In this document: piece after piece, positions 26,563 to 35,141 of the stretch | Layout: the number at the start of each line of letters is the position of its first letter | Position numbering within the stretch: position 1 is the first letter of the stretch | Assembly: GCA_039815145.1 (NCBI GenBank) | Contig: JBCBZW010000013.1 | Span: 1 to 64,000 of the forward strand | Direction of reading: 5' to 3' | Length of the DNA stretch: 64,000 nt | Origin: Pseudomonadota bacterium | GTDB taxonomy: Bacteria > Pseudomonadota > Gammaproteobacteria > Steroidobacterales > JBCBZW01 | The notes under the pieces: generated by a model | Told to the model about the DNA's origin: nothing | Database searches by the model: none | The model's input: the letters and a program-made list of their open reading frames with translations, nothing else | Made by a program: the position numbers and the translations under genes

Positions 26563-27747
26563 CTAGTCGATACTCGGCAGGAACACCTCGGACGCCAACG
26601 TCTTCAACTGCAACGAGTAGAACCCCGGCAGTCGCCCCGTCGGCGCCACCACCGCGTTGCGGAATACTCCGAAGGAGGCGTGATCCGACTGGTAGAGCGG
26701 CGTCAGAAAGCGGCTGAGTTGCCGCACGTACTGCAACTGCCACTGCCGGCGACGCCACCATCGCTCGAGGGCCGCATCGATGTTACCGGCGCCCTGCTCG
26801 AGACCGCACGCGAGCAGATACGCATCCAACAGCGCCATCGTGCAGCCCTGCCCCAACTGGGGACTGGTCGCGTGACACGCATCGCCGATGGCGACCAGGC
26901 GCCCGGCGTAGGGCTTCGGCGTCCACACGTCGCGGTAGGTCGCCGAGATGAGATCGCCCTGCTCGAGGGGCTCGATCGACGACGCGGCCTCGGGCCAGAA
27001 GTCAATCAGCGCTCGCTTGATCTGCGCGGACTGCGCGACATCTGCTCGGCGAACGTCGGCGACCTTCACACTCCAGTACAGGGCCGCCTTATAGCCACCG
27101 TGCTCCTTCAGCACGGGCAGGATGCCCATCATGCGATCCGCGCGACGGCAGCGTTGGTGCAAAAGGTCCGGGGCAAAGCCCGACGGGAGATCGATGGTCG
27201 TCCAGACACAGCCCCACGCGTAGGCCTTGTTTGTTCGCCGATGGAACAGCTGATCGGTGAGGTCGCTGTTCGCTCCTGCGCTCAACACGCAAAGATCGTA
27301 GGACGCGGAGTCGCCGCCCACCCGCACAGACGCGGCAGCCTCATCGGTGGCGACCGTATCGACGGTATGCCCCCAACGGAACTCGATGTCGTCGCAACGC
27401 AGCGCCTCGTGGTAGAGGGCAGAGTAGATCGTACTCCGCTGGACGCCGAGCCCGTGCCGCGGGGGCCCTCTCAGGTCACGGTAGTCCAGATCGAGGATCG
27501 CGTAACCGGCGGTGGTTTTCGACTGCAGCCCGGTGATGGGCACGGCGTGGGTGAGCACGTCATCTAGCACGCCGAGTTTGCCGAGCACGGCTTGCCCCGG
27601 CGGCTGGAGCAGAAAGCCGGCGCCGACGGGGCCCGGCGACTCGGCTCGCTCGTAGACCGTCACCTTGGCACCGCGGCGCGCCAGCGCGATCGCCGAGGCC
27701 AGCCCGCCGATGCCGCCGCCGATGATCGCTATCTCATAGGGATGCAC
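26563..27747 (-). CDS. FAD-dependent monooxygenase (UbiH/PHBH family)
   Basis: The 394-residue enzyme starts with the Rossmann motif IIGGGIGGLASAIALARRGAKV and has a late FAD motif AIGDACHATSPQLGQGCTMALLDAY. The DG motif, normally near residue 155, reads LSAGANS and so is altered. Members hydroxylate aromatic rings or other small molecules using NAD(P)H. No operon partner identifies the substrate. Length is normal for class A flavoprotein monooxygenases. Confidence 0.87.
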   Translation of the reverse strand: MHPYEIAIIGGGIGGLASAIALARRGAKVTVYERAESPGPVGAGFLLQPPGQAVLGKLGVLDDVLTHAVPITGLQSKTTAGYAILDLDYRDLRGPPRHGLGVQRSTIYSALYHEALRCDDIEFRWGHTVDTVATDEAAASVRVGGDSASYDLCVLSAGANSDLTDQLFHRRTNKAYAWGCVWTTIDLPSGFAPDLLHQRCRRADRMMGILPVLKEHGGYKAALYWSVKVADVRRADVAQSAQIKRALIDFWPEAASSIEPLEQGDLISATYRDVWTPKPYAGRLVAIGDACHATSPQLGQGCTMALLDAYLLACGLEQGAGNIDAALERWWRRRQWQLQYVRQLSRFLTPLYQSDHASFGVFRNAVVAPTGRLPGFYSLQLKTLASEVFLPSID

Positions 27748-27821
27748 TGGCGCTGATCGCCGCTACTAGCAACGCCTTCATTAGCTGCCTGGGATGTCCT
27801 CGTCAGGCAGCATCGTTGCCG

Positions 27822-28163
27822 TCAGACCAGCTCCACCGGCCCGTGGTCGTCGCAGTGATCGCCGTGCGGGTGGTGCAGATGACCGTCCACCAGGTAGTCG
27901 ACGTGATCGCCGTGGGGCACCGCCGGGTGTCCGCAGCCGGGGCCGTGCACATGGTCAGGGTCATGGCCCTTGCAGCTGTGAGCGGCGCAGCCGTCGGGGT
28001 TGGCATCGGACACCTCGATCACGTGCTCGTCGTAGTGGTCTTCGTGGGCGCAGTGAAGGTGGCCGTCGTGGAGGTAGCCCACATGGTCACCGTGCTGGAG
28101 GGCGACGTGGCCACAGTCGGGGCCGTGCTTGTGGGGATGGTTCTCGTGGATGTCGTGGGCCAT
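27822..28163 (-). CDS. Histidine-rich metal-binding protein
   Basis: Of 113 residues, 27 are histidine, with many acidic residues and several cysteines. Two repeats follow the plan HGPxCGHxAxxHGDHVxYLxDGHLH...HxDHxxxH at about residues 13-47 and 72-107. There is no signal peptide or membrane segment, so it is probably a cytoplasmic zinc or nickel store or chaperone. It begins 29 bases after the stop of an ArsR/SmtB regulator whose zinc-site pattern is visible, so expression is probably metal-controlled. Similar proteins are widespread but have no established function that I know of. Confidence 0.75.
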   Translation of the reverse strand: MAHDIHENHPHKHGPDCGHVALQHGDHVGYLHDGHLHCAHEDHYDEHVIEVSDANPDGCAAHSCKGHDPDHVHGPGCGHPAVPHGDHVDYLVDGHLHHPHGDHCDDHGPVELV

Positions 28164-28192
28164 GGTCTGTGGTCTCTCCTGGCGTTGCTCGA

Positions 28193-28528
28193 TCAGGGGT
28201 GTCCGCCGGGGTCCGCGTGGTCCAGAACGTTCCGAACCAGGGTCTCCACATGGGAGTCCGCCAGCCGGTAGAACATGTCCCGGCCTTGGCGGCGGCGGGC
28301 GACGAGTTCCTCCTTCAGGAGGACTCGTAAGCGCTGTGAAGTGGTGGACATCTCGGCCTCGGTCAGCTGCGCGATCTCCGTCACCTGGTGTTCCCCGTTC
28401 AGGAGCAGTTCCAGGATGCGCAGGCGCGCCGGGTCACCGCCCGCGCGGAGCATCCCCGCGGCACGGTCGAGGACCGACTGGGCGCGGAGGGTAGATGAGG
28501 GGGAGGTGGGCAAGCGGATCGCCTTCAT
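28193..28528 (-). CDS. ArsR/SmtB-family regulator with alpha5-type metal site
   Basis: The 111-residue winged helix has the ArsR recognition region (EAEMSTTSQRLRVLLKEELVARRRQGRDMFYRL). The alpha3 cysteine motif ELCV is absent (EHQVTEIA), but the C-terminal helix carries DSH and a second histidine eleven residues later (DSHVETLVRNVLDHAD). Offsets 0, 2 and 13 match the D, H and H ligands of the SmtB alpha5 zinc site; an Asp at 15 replaces Glu at 16. It is probably a zinc-responsive repressor of itself and the histidine-rich gene downstream. Confidence 0.85.
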   Translation of the reverse strand: MKAIRLPTSPSSTLRAQSVLDRAAGMLRAGGDPARLRILELLLNGEHQVTEIAQLTEAEMSTTSQRLRVLLKEELVARRRQGRDMFYRLADSHVETLVRNVLDHADPGGHP

Positions 28529-28541
28529 AACGTTTCAACAC

Positions 28542-28557
28542 TTCATCATTTCATCAT
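28542..28557. promoter_or_regulatory. Tandem 8-base repeat upstream of arsR
   Basis: TTCATCAT occurs twice in tandem (28542-28549 and 28550-28557), followed by the AT-rich ATATATAT. It lies 13 to 30 bases upstream of the regulator start on the opposite strand and may contain the promoter -10 region and part of the operator. It is not the usual ArsR/SmtB inverted repeat, so the role is tentative. Confidence 0.4.
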
Positions 28558-28631
28558 ATATATCTCCTGAGGGTAGAACAACCGACTGTTGCCAGGGCGG
28601 GGCGCGGTGACGCACCCCACCCTGGCTGCCG

Positions 28632-29744
28632 CTACTGCTCCGTGGCCACCGTGTCGAGGAGGAACTCGATGCCGTTGACATCCATCGAGGTGATGAACAA
28701 GTCTTTGACTCGAATCGAGATCTGCTGGATCCGCTGGGCCGCCTGGAGCTCGCTCACGGTGTCCCCCGCCTGCTGCGCCTGGTCGGCGGCCGCCGCCTGA
28801 CCGGCGATGGCGTTCTGCACCCCCGCGGTATCGCCCATGGCCGAGACGGCATCGGCAATCGAGAGGTAGGTGAACCCATCGCGCCAGTCGTCCGAGGCGA
28901 AATCGTCCGCCACCAGGAACCACCCGCTGACGTCCTCACCGGCGGCACCGACGCCGAGCTCGCCACGGGCCGCCTGCAGCATGCGGCTGCCGAGGCCGCC
29001 GAGGAAATCATCGGAGGTGCCGTCGATCCAGCGCTCGCTGAAGAGCTCGTCGCCCCTGATCAGACCGTCGATGTCGAGGTCCAGGTTGCCGAGCAGCTGG
29101 CGGGTTTCCGGAAACTCGTCCGAGCGAATGAAGTCCGCGATGTCGACGCCCGTGCCCTGCACCGCCGCCGCCGCTTCCACGGCGAAGGCGCGTAGCAGTC
29201 TCGCCGTGGCCTCCTCCTGGCGCTCGCGTGCCCCGGGGGTTTGCACCTCCACCAGCGCCTCGCCCACCTGGAACAAGGTGTCGACAGCCGGGCCCGGGAT
29301 GGCCGGCTCCGCCACGATCGCCACGAAGGGCGCAGGATCCGGGAACGGCAAGCCCGCCTCGGCGAAGAGACCTTCGAAGAAGGCGCGGCGCTCGCTCAGG
29401 GGCTCGAGGGTGAAGTAGTAGCCGGCGTCGCTGCCGTCGAGGGCGTCCTCGTCGAGGGGGCAGAGCCCGTCGCCGTCGGTGCGCCACCACTCGGCCAGCT
29501 CCGCCAGGTCCTTAGGGCCACGGCCAAAGGCTTGAGCGAAGTTGTCCGACGGGCAGACGAATGTTCTCAAGGTAGTGGTGGCGTCACTCCTCGCCGCCGC
29601 CTCGCGCGCTGCCTGCACAGCCGGTAGCAGGAGCCCGACGACCACGCCGACCACGGCGATCACGACGAGCAATTCGACGAGGGTGAAGCCGGCGGCCTGA
29701 CGGCGACGGTGGATGGGCGCAGCGGCGCGGGGGTAGAGGGCCAT
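28632..29744 (-). CDS. Pilin-like protein with prepilin N-terminal methylation site
   Basis: This 370-residue protein has the class III prepilin cleavage site AAGFTLVELLVV followed by the conserved hydrophobic helix and PAVQAAREAA, the form typical of DUF1559-type pseudopilins common in Planctomycetes. The remaining globular part is unassigned and ends with a repeated acidic region plus a coiled segment (AAADQAQQAGDTVSELQAAQ). No type II secretion or type IV pilus genes flank it. Its leader is 18 residues long, within the usual range. Role unknown; it may be processed by a prepilin peptidase encoded elsewhere. Confidence 0.78.
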   Translation of the reverse strand: MALYPRAAAPIHRRRQAAGFTLVELLVVIAVVGVVVGLLLPAVQAAREAAARSDATTTLRTFVCPSDNFAQAFGRGPKDLAELAEWWRTDGDGLCPLDEDALDGSDAGYYFTLEPLSERRAFFEGLFAEAGLPFPDPAPFVAIVAEPAIPGPAVDTLFQVGEALVEVQTPGARERQEEATARLLRAFAVEAAAAVQGTGVDIADFIRSDEFPETRQLLGNLDLDIDGLIRGDELFSERWIDGTSDDFLGGLGSRMLQAARGELGVGAAGEDVSGWFLVADDFASDDWRDGFTYLSIADAVSAMGDTAGVQNAIAGQAAAADQAQQAGDTVSELQAAQRIQQISIRVKDLFITSMDVNGIEFLLDTVATEQ

Positions 29745-29925
29745 GATGTTGTTCTCCTGTGCGGTGGTGAGTTAGGGGCGCCGTTACGCCCTCGATCTCC
29801 TACTACGCAAGAAGCGAGGAATTCCTGACATCGCAGCGCGAAGAAAGTGGCGATCCCGTGACAGGCCGGCGGTGCTGGGGGAGACTGAAGCCTGCAGACA
29901 GCGCTACCGCCCAAGGAGCCTAGGG

Positions 29926-30201
29926 ATGTGCCGCAACATCAAGACCCTGTTCAACTTCGAGCCGCCCGCCACGGACGAGGAGATCCGCGCCGCGGCCCTG
30001 CAGTTCGTGCGCAAGCTCAGTGGCAGTACCCGCCCCTCCCAAGCCAACGCGCAGGCCTTCGAGCATGCAGTCGACGGCGTGGCGGAGGTGGCCAAGGAAC
30101 TGCTCGAGGCGCTGGTGACCTCTCAGCCCCCGCGCGATCGTGAGGTGGAGGCAGCGAAGGCGCGGGCAAGATCGGCGAAGCGCTTCGGGGTGCGCGCGTA
30201 A
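29926..30201 (+). CDS. DUF2277 family protein
   Basis: The 91-residue protein begins MCRNIKTLFNFEPPATDEEI, the invariant opening of DUF2277, and has the conserved FVRKLSGSTRPSQ and a final basic helix. Proteins of this family are small, cytoplasmic and of unknown function. I start at ATG 29926 since the family starts with MCRNI; the longer frame from 29872 adds only an unconserved leader. Confidence 0.88.
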   Translation: MCRNIKTLFNFEPPATDEEIRAAALQFVRKLSGSTRPSQANAQAFEHAVDGVAEVAKELLEALVTSQPPRDREVEAAKARARSAKRFGVRA

Positions 30202-30268
30202 AGCCCAGCCCCTAACAGGGCCGAGCACTAGCAGCGGCTTTCGGTGACTGGATGCTAGGCTCCCCCGA

Positions 30269-31441
30269 ATGGCGCTAACCATCTCCAATCGCGATGCCCG
30301 GCGGCTGTGGCTCGACGCCCAGGGCCTCTCGCGCACACCCACCGGTAAGCTCGACCTCGACGCACTGATCACCTCCCTCGGATTCGTGCAGCTCGACTCC
30401 ATCCGCGCCGTCTCGCGGGCCCATCACCACATCCTGTGGAGTCGAAATCAACACTACCGCGAGCCCATGCTGAATCGCGCCCTCGCCCGCGATCGACTGA
30501 TCTTCGAGCACTTCACCCACGATGCGTCGGTGTTACCAATGGCCTTCTATCCCGCGTGGAGTCGGCAGTTTCGGCGCATGGAAGCGAAGGTGCGCGGCTG
30601 GGAGTGGCACCGCGCGATGCTCGATGCCAAGGGACGGCGTGCGCTAAGGGATCGTATCGCGGCGGAAGGACCGCTCTCCACCGAGGCCTTTGACACCAAG
30701 GCGAGCGGTGATAGGGAGATGTGGTCGCGACCACCGCACAAGCTGGCCCTCGACTACATGTGGTACGCCGGCGAGCTCTCGACGTCGCACCGGGTGAACT
30801 TCAAGAAGTTCTACGACCTGACGGAGCGGGTGATCCCGTCTGAGCATCTTCGCGAGGCGTGGTCGGATGAGAAGCAAATCGACTGGCTTTGCCGCGAAGC
30901 GCTGGTGAGGCTTGGATTCGGCACACCCGGGGATGTTCAACGATTCTGGGATGCGGTGTCCTCCGCGGAGGTGAAGGCGTGGGTGGAGGCTCACCGAGCG
31001 GAGCTCGTGGAGGTGAGTGTCGGGTGTGCCGATGGTTCGGCGTACAAGGCGCTTGCCTTACCCGACATCGAACAACGCATAGCTGAGGCACCTGCGCCGA
31101 CCAGCCGACTTCGCATCCTCAACCCGTTCGACCCTGTCATCCGGGATCGCGCTCGCCTACAGCGCTTATTCGGCTTCGACTACCGGATCGAGATCTTCGT
31201 CCCGGCGGCAAAGCGGCAATGGGGCTACTACGTGTTTCCGCTGCTGGAGGGAGATCGCTTCGTAGGGCGGCTCGAAGCCAAGGCGGATCGTAAGGCAGGT
31301 GAGCTGCGCGTGCTGAATTTCTGGCCAGAACCACGGGTCAAGTGGACCTCCGCGCGGTTCGACAAGCTGGAGGCCGAGCTCGGGCGACTCTGCCGCCTGG
31401 TGAACGTCGACGCCACGGCGTGGGAAGTTAGCCCGGCGTAG
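30269..31441 (+). CDS. DNA glycosylase of the YcaQ (AlkX/HTH_42) family
   Basis: The 390-residue protein matches the winged-helix YcaQ family, which removes alkylated bases and can unhook interstrand crosslinks. The N-terminal motif is LGFVQLDSIRAVSRAHHHILWSR; the QLD at residues 41-43 corresponds to the Q-x-D motif of AlkX, as opposed to the Q-x-Q of AlkZ. C-terminal conserved stretches (GYYVFPLLEGDRFVGRLEAKADRK) are present. It is therefore probably an AlkX-type crosslink or alkylation repair enzyme. It stands alone in its transcript. Confidence 0.88.
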   Translation: MALTISNRDARRLWLDAQGLSRTPTGKLDLDALITSLGFVQLDSIRAVSRAHHHILWSRNQHYREPMLNRALARDRLIFEHFTHDASVLPMAFYPAWSRQFRRMEAKVRGWEWHRAMLDAKGRRALRDRIAAEGPLSTEAFDTKASGDREMWSRPPHKLALDYMWYAGELSTSHRVNFKKFYDLTERVIPSEHLREAWSDEKQIDWLCREALVRLGFGTPGDVQRFWDAVSSAEVKAWVEAHRAELVEVSVGCADGSAYKALALPDIEQRIAEAPAPTSRLRILNPFDPVIRDRARLQRLFGFDYRIEIFVPAAKRQWGYYVFPLLEGDRFVGRLEAKADRKAGELRVLNFWPEPRVKWTSARFDKLEAELGRLCRLVNVDATAWEVSPA

Positions 31442-31543
31442 CCACGACAACACATTCAATAGCTACCGTACCGCGGCAGTCGCTATACTCACTCTAGATC
31501 GTCGGCGCCGCGCTGACGATGAAGAGCCGAGAGTGATGATTTT

Positions 31544-33469
31544 ATGAGTATTCAGCGCTGCCTAACGCTCCTGCTATGCGGGATGGTTTACGGCATGCCG
31601 GTGGGCCATGCCGCCATCCCGGCCCGCCCCGTGGATGATGGAGCCACGCTCCTACGCCTCACCGAGCGCAACCTCCCCCCTGGCTACAGTGCGAACGTCA
31701 GCGTGGCCTGCCAGGTCGTGATCAAGTCCTCGGGGCGCACGGGCACCGCCAAGTGCGCGAGCTTCGACCCCGACACGCGCAGCGACGCCGCGCTGCTGAT
31801 CGCCGCGCTGCACCGAGGCCTGGCGCACGCCCGCTTCACACCTGCCAAGTTCCTGGGCGACGATCGCGCCGTGGTCGCCACCCTGCGCCTGGACGCGACG
31901 TGTGAGGCCGGTGAGTGCGACTGGCGTCTGCGGCCGAATTTCGGCCTGCATCCGGACTACGCCGAGGCCCAGCACTACACCGCACCCCAGGAGATCCTGC
32001 CCGACGGCAGCACCTGGGCGGATCGCCTCCTGCGCGCCCCCGCCTGCAAGGGCAAGGACATGCAACGGGCCTGTCGCGGAGATCTCGCTTACGGCATGAC
32101 CCTCGTGGTGGAAGTGGACGAGAGGGGCGAGGTCGATTCGGTCAGCATGGCGGCACGGGCGCAGGAGGCGCGCCCGTCCGACGTGGTGGGTCAAGCGGCA
32201 CGGGGCTTGCTCGGCACGAAGTTTGTCCCCGCCACCCTCGACGGCAAGGCGTTAGGCACGCGCAGCGTACTGCTGGCGTTGCACCACAAGTCGGTGAAAC
32301 GACTCCTCACTAAAGTGTGCGTCGAGGAGCCCCTGGACGGGGGTCGTATGCCCGACGTCGACTGCTACGACCGCACGGGCCCCGTCGCGCTGGAGGACCA
32401 GCAGCAACTGGTGAGCTGGATGCGGCTCCCGCCCAGCGCGATGGACGAGCCGACGCGGGAAGCTTCCGTCGCCGTCACCCTGGGGGCACCTGCGCCACCA
32501 TCGGCCCCGGCAGGACCGAGCCCCTGTCCCAACTTCCCCTTCGGCACCGAAATCGAGGGCCTTTGCTACTACCCCGCCATGCCCGATGCCGGCCGGCGAC
32601 CGCTGACGAAGCTGATCGGCACCCCCGACATCCGCAACGCCCGCGACGGCGAGGCCAGCGTGCTCTGCCAGGTGGAGGTGAACACCAAAGGCCGAATCGA
32701 GACCAGCAAGTGCTTCACAGAGCAGGGCAACACCTTCCCGAACAGCTGGAGCCCGTCCCTTGCCGTGCAGCGCGCGCTGAACGCCGCGCAGTTCCTGCCG
32801 GCGAGCATCGAGGGCGCACCGATGTCTGTGGCGATGCCCCTGCGCGTTCACGTCGTGTGCCGCAAGGGCCGCTGCGAACGCACTGTGACACCCAACTTCG
32901 GCATGCTCCGCGGGCAGTTGGGTGAGCCCTACGTGGCACCCCAGGAGATCATCGACTCGGTGACCTGGTATGAGCGCCTGCTGCGCAGTGAGGCGTGCCA
33001 GATACACAAGGGTATCGACCCGGGCTGCGACGGACTGCGGGGCTACCAGATGCGCCCGATCGTGCGGGTGGCGGGTGATGGCGCGGTGGCGGACTTCCTT
33101 GGGGGCGCAGCTGAGCCGTCCAGCGCTATCGACGAGGCTGCCTACCGGGCGCTGGCTCAGGGGCGCTTCATCCCAGGGCATCTCGATAGCGGGGCCGCGT
33201 TGGAGCTGCCTGTCATGGTGCCCTCGTTACACGCGCGCAAGAACCGGTTGGTCTCGCGTGCGCATTGCCTGCCGAGTGCCACGGGCAAGCGGTGCTACAG
33301 CGAGCAGGAGTTGGCGGAGCATCTCGCCACGCTGAATACGACGACGGGCGTTGGGGTGCTCGGACTGATCAACCCGGACGTCCTGTTCGATCCAACCGGG
33401 CGGCAGTGGTCTATTGGGTCGAGTTCGCCCGCGTATCGGGTGCGTAGCGCTAGGGATAGGCCGGAGTAG
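31544..33469 (+). CDS. Secreted protein with internal duplication of TonB-C-like units
   Basis: This 641-residue protein has a signal peptide (to about residue 23, GHAAI). It contains two related halves, about residues 30-265 and 340-600. Each holds two TonB C-terminal-like units with the pattern VxCQVxxxxxGRxxxxKC...AxxxAxFxPA, then a segment YxAPQEI...WYERLLRxxxC. The cysteines recur at the same spots, suggesting conserved disulfides. No other family is recognised. It could be a periplasmic binding or scaffold protein; there is no membrane anchor. It lies beside the sigma-factor island but converges with it. Confidence 0.65.
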   Translation: MSIQRCLTLLLCGMVYGMPVGHAAIPARPVDDGATLLRLTERNLPPGYSANVSVACQVVIKSSGRTGTAKCASFDPDTRSDAALLIAALHRGLAHARFTPAKFLGDDRAVVATLRLDATCEAGECDWRLRPNFGLHPDYAEAQHYTAPQEILPDGSTWADRLLRAPACKGKDMQRACRGDLAYGMTLVVEVDERGEVDSVSMAARAQEARPSDVVGQAARGLLGTKFVPATLDGKALGTRSVLLALHHKSVKRLLTKVCVEEPLDGGRMPDVDCYDRTGPVALEDQQQLVSWMRLPPSAMDEPTREASVAVTLGAPAPPSAPAGPSPCPNFPFGTEIEGLCYYPAMPDAGRRPLTKLIGTPDIRNARDGEASVLCQVEVNTKGRIETSKCFTEQGNTFPNSWSPSLAVQRALNAAQFLPASIEGAPMSVAMPLRVHVVCRKGRCERTVTPNFGMLRGQLGEPYVAPQEIIDSVTWYERLLRSEACQIHKGIDPGCDGLRGYQMRPIVRVAGDGAVADFLGGAAEPSSAIDEAAYRALAQGRFIPGHLDSGAALELPVMVPSLHARKNRLVSRAHCLPSATGKRCYSEQELAEHLATLNTTTGVGVLGLINPDVLFDPTGRQWSIGSSSPAYRVRSARDRPE

Positions 33470-33510
33470 GGACGTCGTCGGCGCGAATGGGCGCCACTGC
33501 ATCGCTGAAC

Positions 33511-33544
33511 GGCTCTCCGGTCAACCACCGTTGACCGGAGAGCC
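33511..33544. terminator. Perfect 15-base-pair hairpin between convergent genes
   Basis: GGCTCTCCGGTCAAC (33511-33525) and its exact complement (33530-33544) flank a CACC loop. It sits between convergent stops at 33469 and 33558. It lacks a T tract but is the most stable hairpin nearby, and is probably a bidirectional terminator or mRNA 3' protection structure. Confidence 0.6.
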
Positions 33545-33557
33545 CCCCTTGAGCCCT

Positions 33558-34199
33558 TCAACCCAATTGATGATCGCCCATGGCAAGCCTAAGCCTCCGA
33601 ATAGCGCGATACTTAGTCTTGTCGAATTGATCTGGGGATAGTGCCAATTCCTCACAGACGTCGTTCTTCTCGGCATCCAACAACTGAGAAATGAGGAGGC
33701 GTCGGTCTCGTTCCATTCTTAGAGTACTGATACGCGACTTTAGGTGGCAATGCACTTGCTCATGGAAGACTGTATCCTCCGCACTCCTCGCATTCGACTC
33801 CAGCTGGTCTAGCTGCGAAGTCGAAAGATGACTCTCCCTTCCCCGCCTCCTCCAGATCTTGAAGACCATGTTCCTCGCGACAGCGATCGCATAGGCAACG
33901 CACGGACCCGAGATCTCACCTGCACGACGCTTGGTGATAGTGACGACTAGCGTCTCCTGCATCACGTCGTCCTCGGCCATTGGATCCAAATCAAATCGTT
34001 TGAGATACCCTCTGAGTCGAGGAATTAGCTCTCTCAACAGCCCACCCTCGTCCTCGAATGGACCGCCAGTCGCCGACGGATCATGCGGTGATACTCCTCG
34101 TTCCCCCGCACGACTCGAACCTGCGGAGTCGCACCCAGCGACGAGGACCTTTCCGTCCGCGTAATCAGCTCTAGAACTCTCTTCCATCGCGTCCTCCAT
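33558..34199 (-). CDS. RNA polymerase sigma factor, ECF-like
   Basis: The 213-residue protein shows sigma region 2 (LLRELIPRLRGYLKRFDLDPMAEDDVMQETLVVT, with the AYAIAVARNMVFKIWRRR segment) and region 4 (ISQLLDAEKNDVCEELALSPDQFDKTKYRAIRRLR). The N terminus of about 55 residues is low complexity and not conserved. GC content is lower than in surrounding genes. It follows the winged-helix gene after 204 bases, and no anti-sigma factor is seen. Confidence 0.8.
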   Translation of the reverse strand: MEDAMEESSRADYADGKVLVAGCDSAGSSRAGERGVSPHDPSATGGPFEDEGGLLRELIPRLRGYLKRFDLDPMAEDDVMQETLVVTITKRRAGEISGPCVAYAIAVARNMVFKIWRRRGRESHLSTSQLDQLESNARSAEDTVFHEQVHCHLKSRISTLRMERDRRLLISQLLDAEKNDVCEELALSPDQFDKTKYRAIRRLRLAMGDHQLG

Positions 34200-34403
34200 C
34201 AGCGGTGAATCAAGCGAATACGATCTTCGCCAACCGCTGCGGAGATGAGCTGATGATCTTCTATGGGATATCTACATGCAGTCTCCAGGGGACTACGGGC
34301 AACTGAACCGAGTCTCCATTCGAAGTGGAGTTTTCTGACAAGAGTCTGACGAGGAGCTTACAGTTGGATGCTGACCCGCACTGCTACCGCAGCCCGAGGT
34401 GCA

Positions 34404-35141
34404 CTAGTGGGGTTTACTGAGAAACCGAGCCAGCGCGGTAGCGGCCTTCTGCGCTAGCTCTTGCTGACGCAAGACTGACTTCCATGTGTCCAGAGGCAAC
34501 TCGAAGTCGCAACAGCCAATCAGGTGACCATCGACGCGCGTCCGAAGCTTGAATAGAACCCTAAGACCTTCTTCAGAGAGCAGTGCAGTTCCCGTTATCA
34601 TAAGGTCAGACTGTGGGTCTATTGCTGAGTCGCTATCAATCACCCTAAATGGAGAATTGCCCTGACCCCAGAGCGCGTGAAGCAGTAGCGCGCGAAGACT
34701 GCCGAGTGAGTCTACGACTTGGTCACTTTGGGATAGTGACTCGATGGGACCTACCGATACCGAGGGCAGCGCTGCCCGCGCCCCAACCCCTGTTCTCTCC
34801 TCGAACGGCGACCGCTCTACTCTTGAAACAGGCTGACAGAGTCGATAACCAACGCCTCGAGCGTTGTGAATGTACCTAGCCTGGCGGGAACATTGGAACA
34901 AGCTGCGTAGCTGACGGACCAGCGAGTGGACCGAGTTGTTTAGCATGGCTGATTGATTCCAAACGGCAGTGTCGATCGCCGTATATGGTACGACCTCTCC
35001 CGGTGACTCGATCAAGAGTTGAAGCAACTTAAGGGGCTTCAGCGGAATTTGCCGCTCAGGCTCACCCGGTCGCCGCAAGGTCATGGCTGCGGTGTCCACG
35101 AGCACGTCACCTATGAGCCAGAGCGGAGACTGCGCACTCAT
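34404..35141 (-). CDS. Winged-helix regulator (OmpR/CadC-type DNA-binding) without membrane anchor
   Basis: Residues 5-105 form an OmpR/PhoB-type winged helix (PLKPLKLLQLLIESPGEVV, YIHNARGVGYRLC). CadC-like regulators follow this with a membrane helix; here the linker leads straight to a C-terminal domain (DLMITGTALLSEEGLRVLFKLR, QQELAQKAATALARFL) that resembles the TolB/FlgO-like sensory part of CadC-type proteins. The protein is therefore predicted soluble. Its ATG overlaps the stop of the preceding ECF sigma gene, showing translational coupling. The gene is lower in GC than the neighbourhood. Confidence 0.78.
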   Translation of the reverse strand: MSAQSPLWLIGDVLVDTAAMTLRRPGEPERQIPLKPLKLLQLLIESPGEVVPYTAIDTAVWNQSAMLNNSVHSLVRQLRSLFQCSRQARYIHNARGVGYRLCQPVSRVERSPFEERTGVGARAALPSVSVGPIESLSQSDQVVDSLGSLRALLLHALWGQGNSPFRVIDSDSAIDPQSDLMITGTALLSEEGLRVLFKLRTRVDGHLIGCCDFELPLDTWKSVLRQQELAQKAATALARFLSKPH

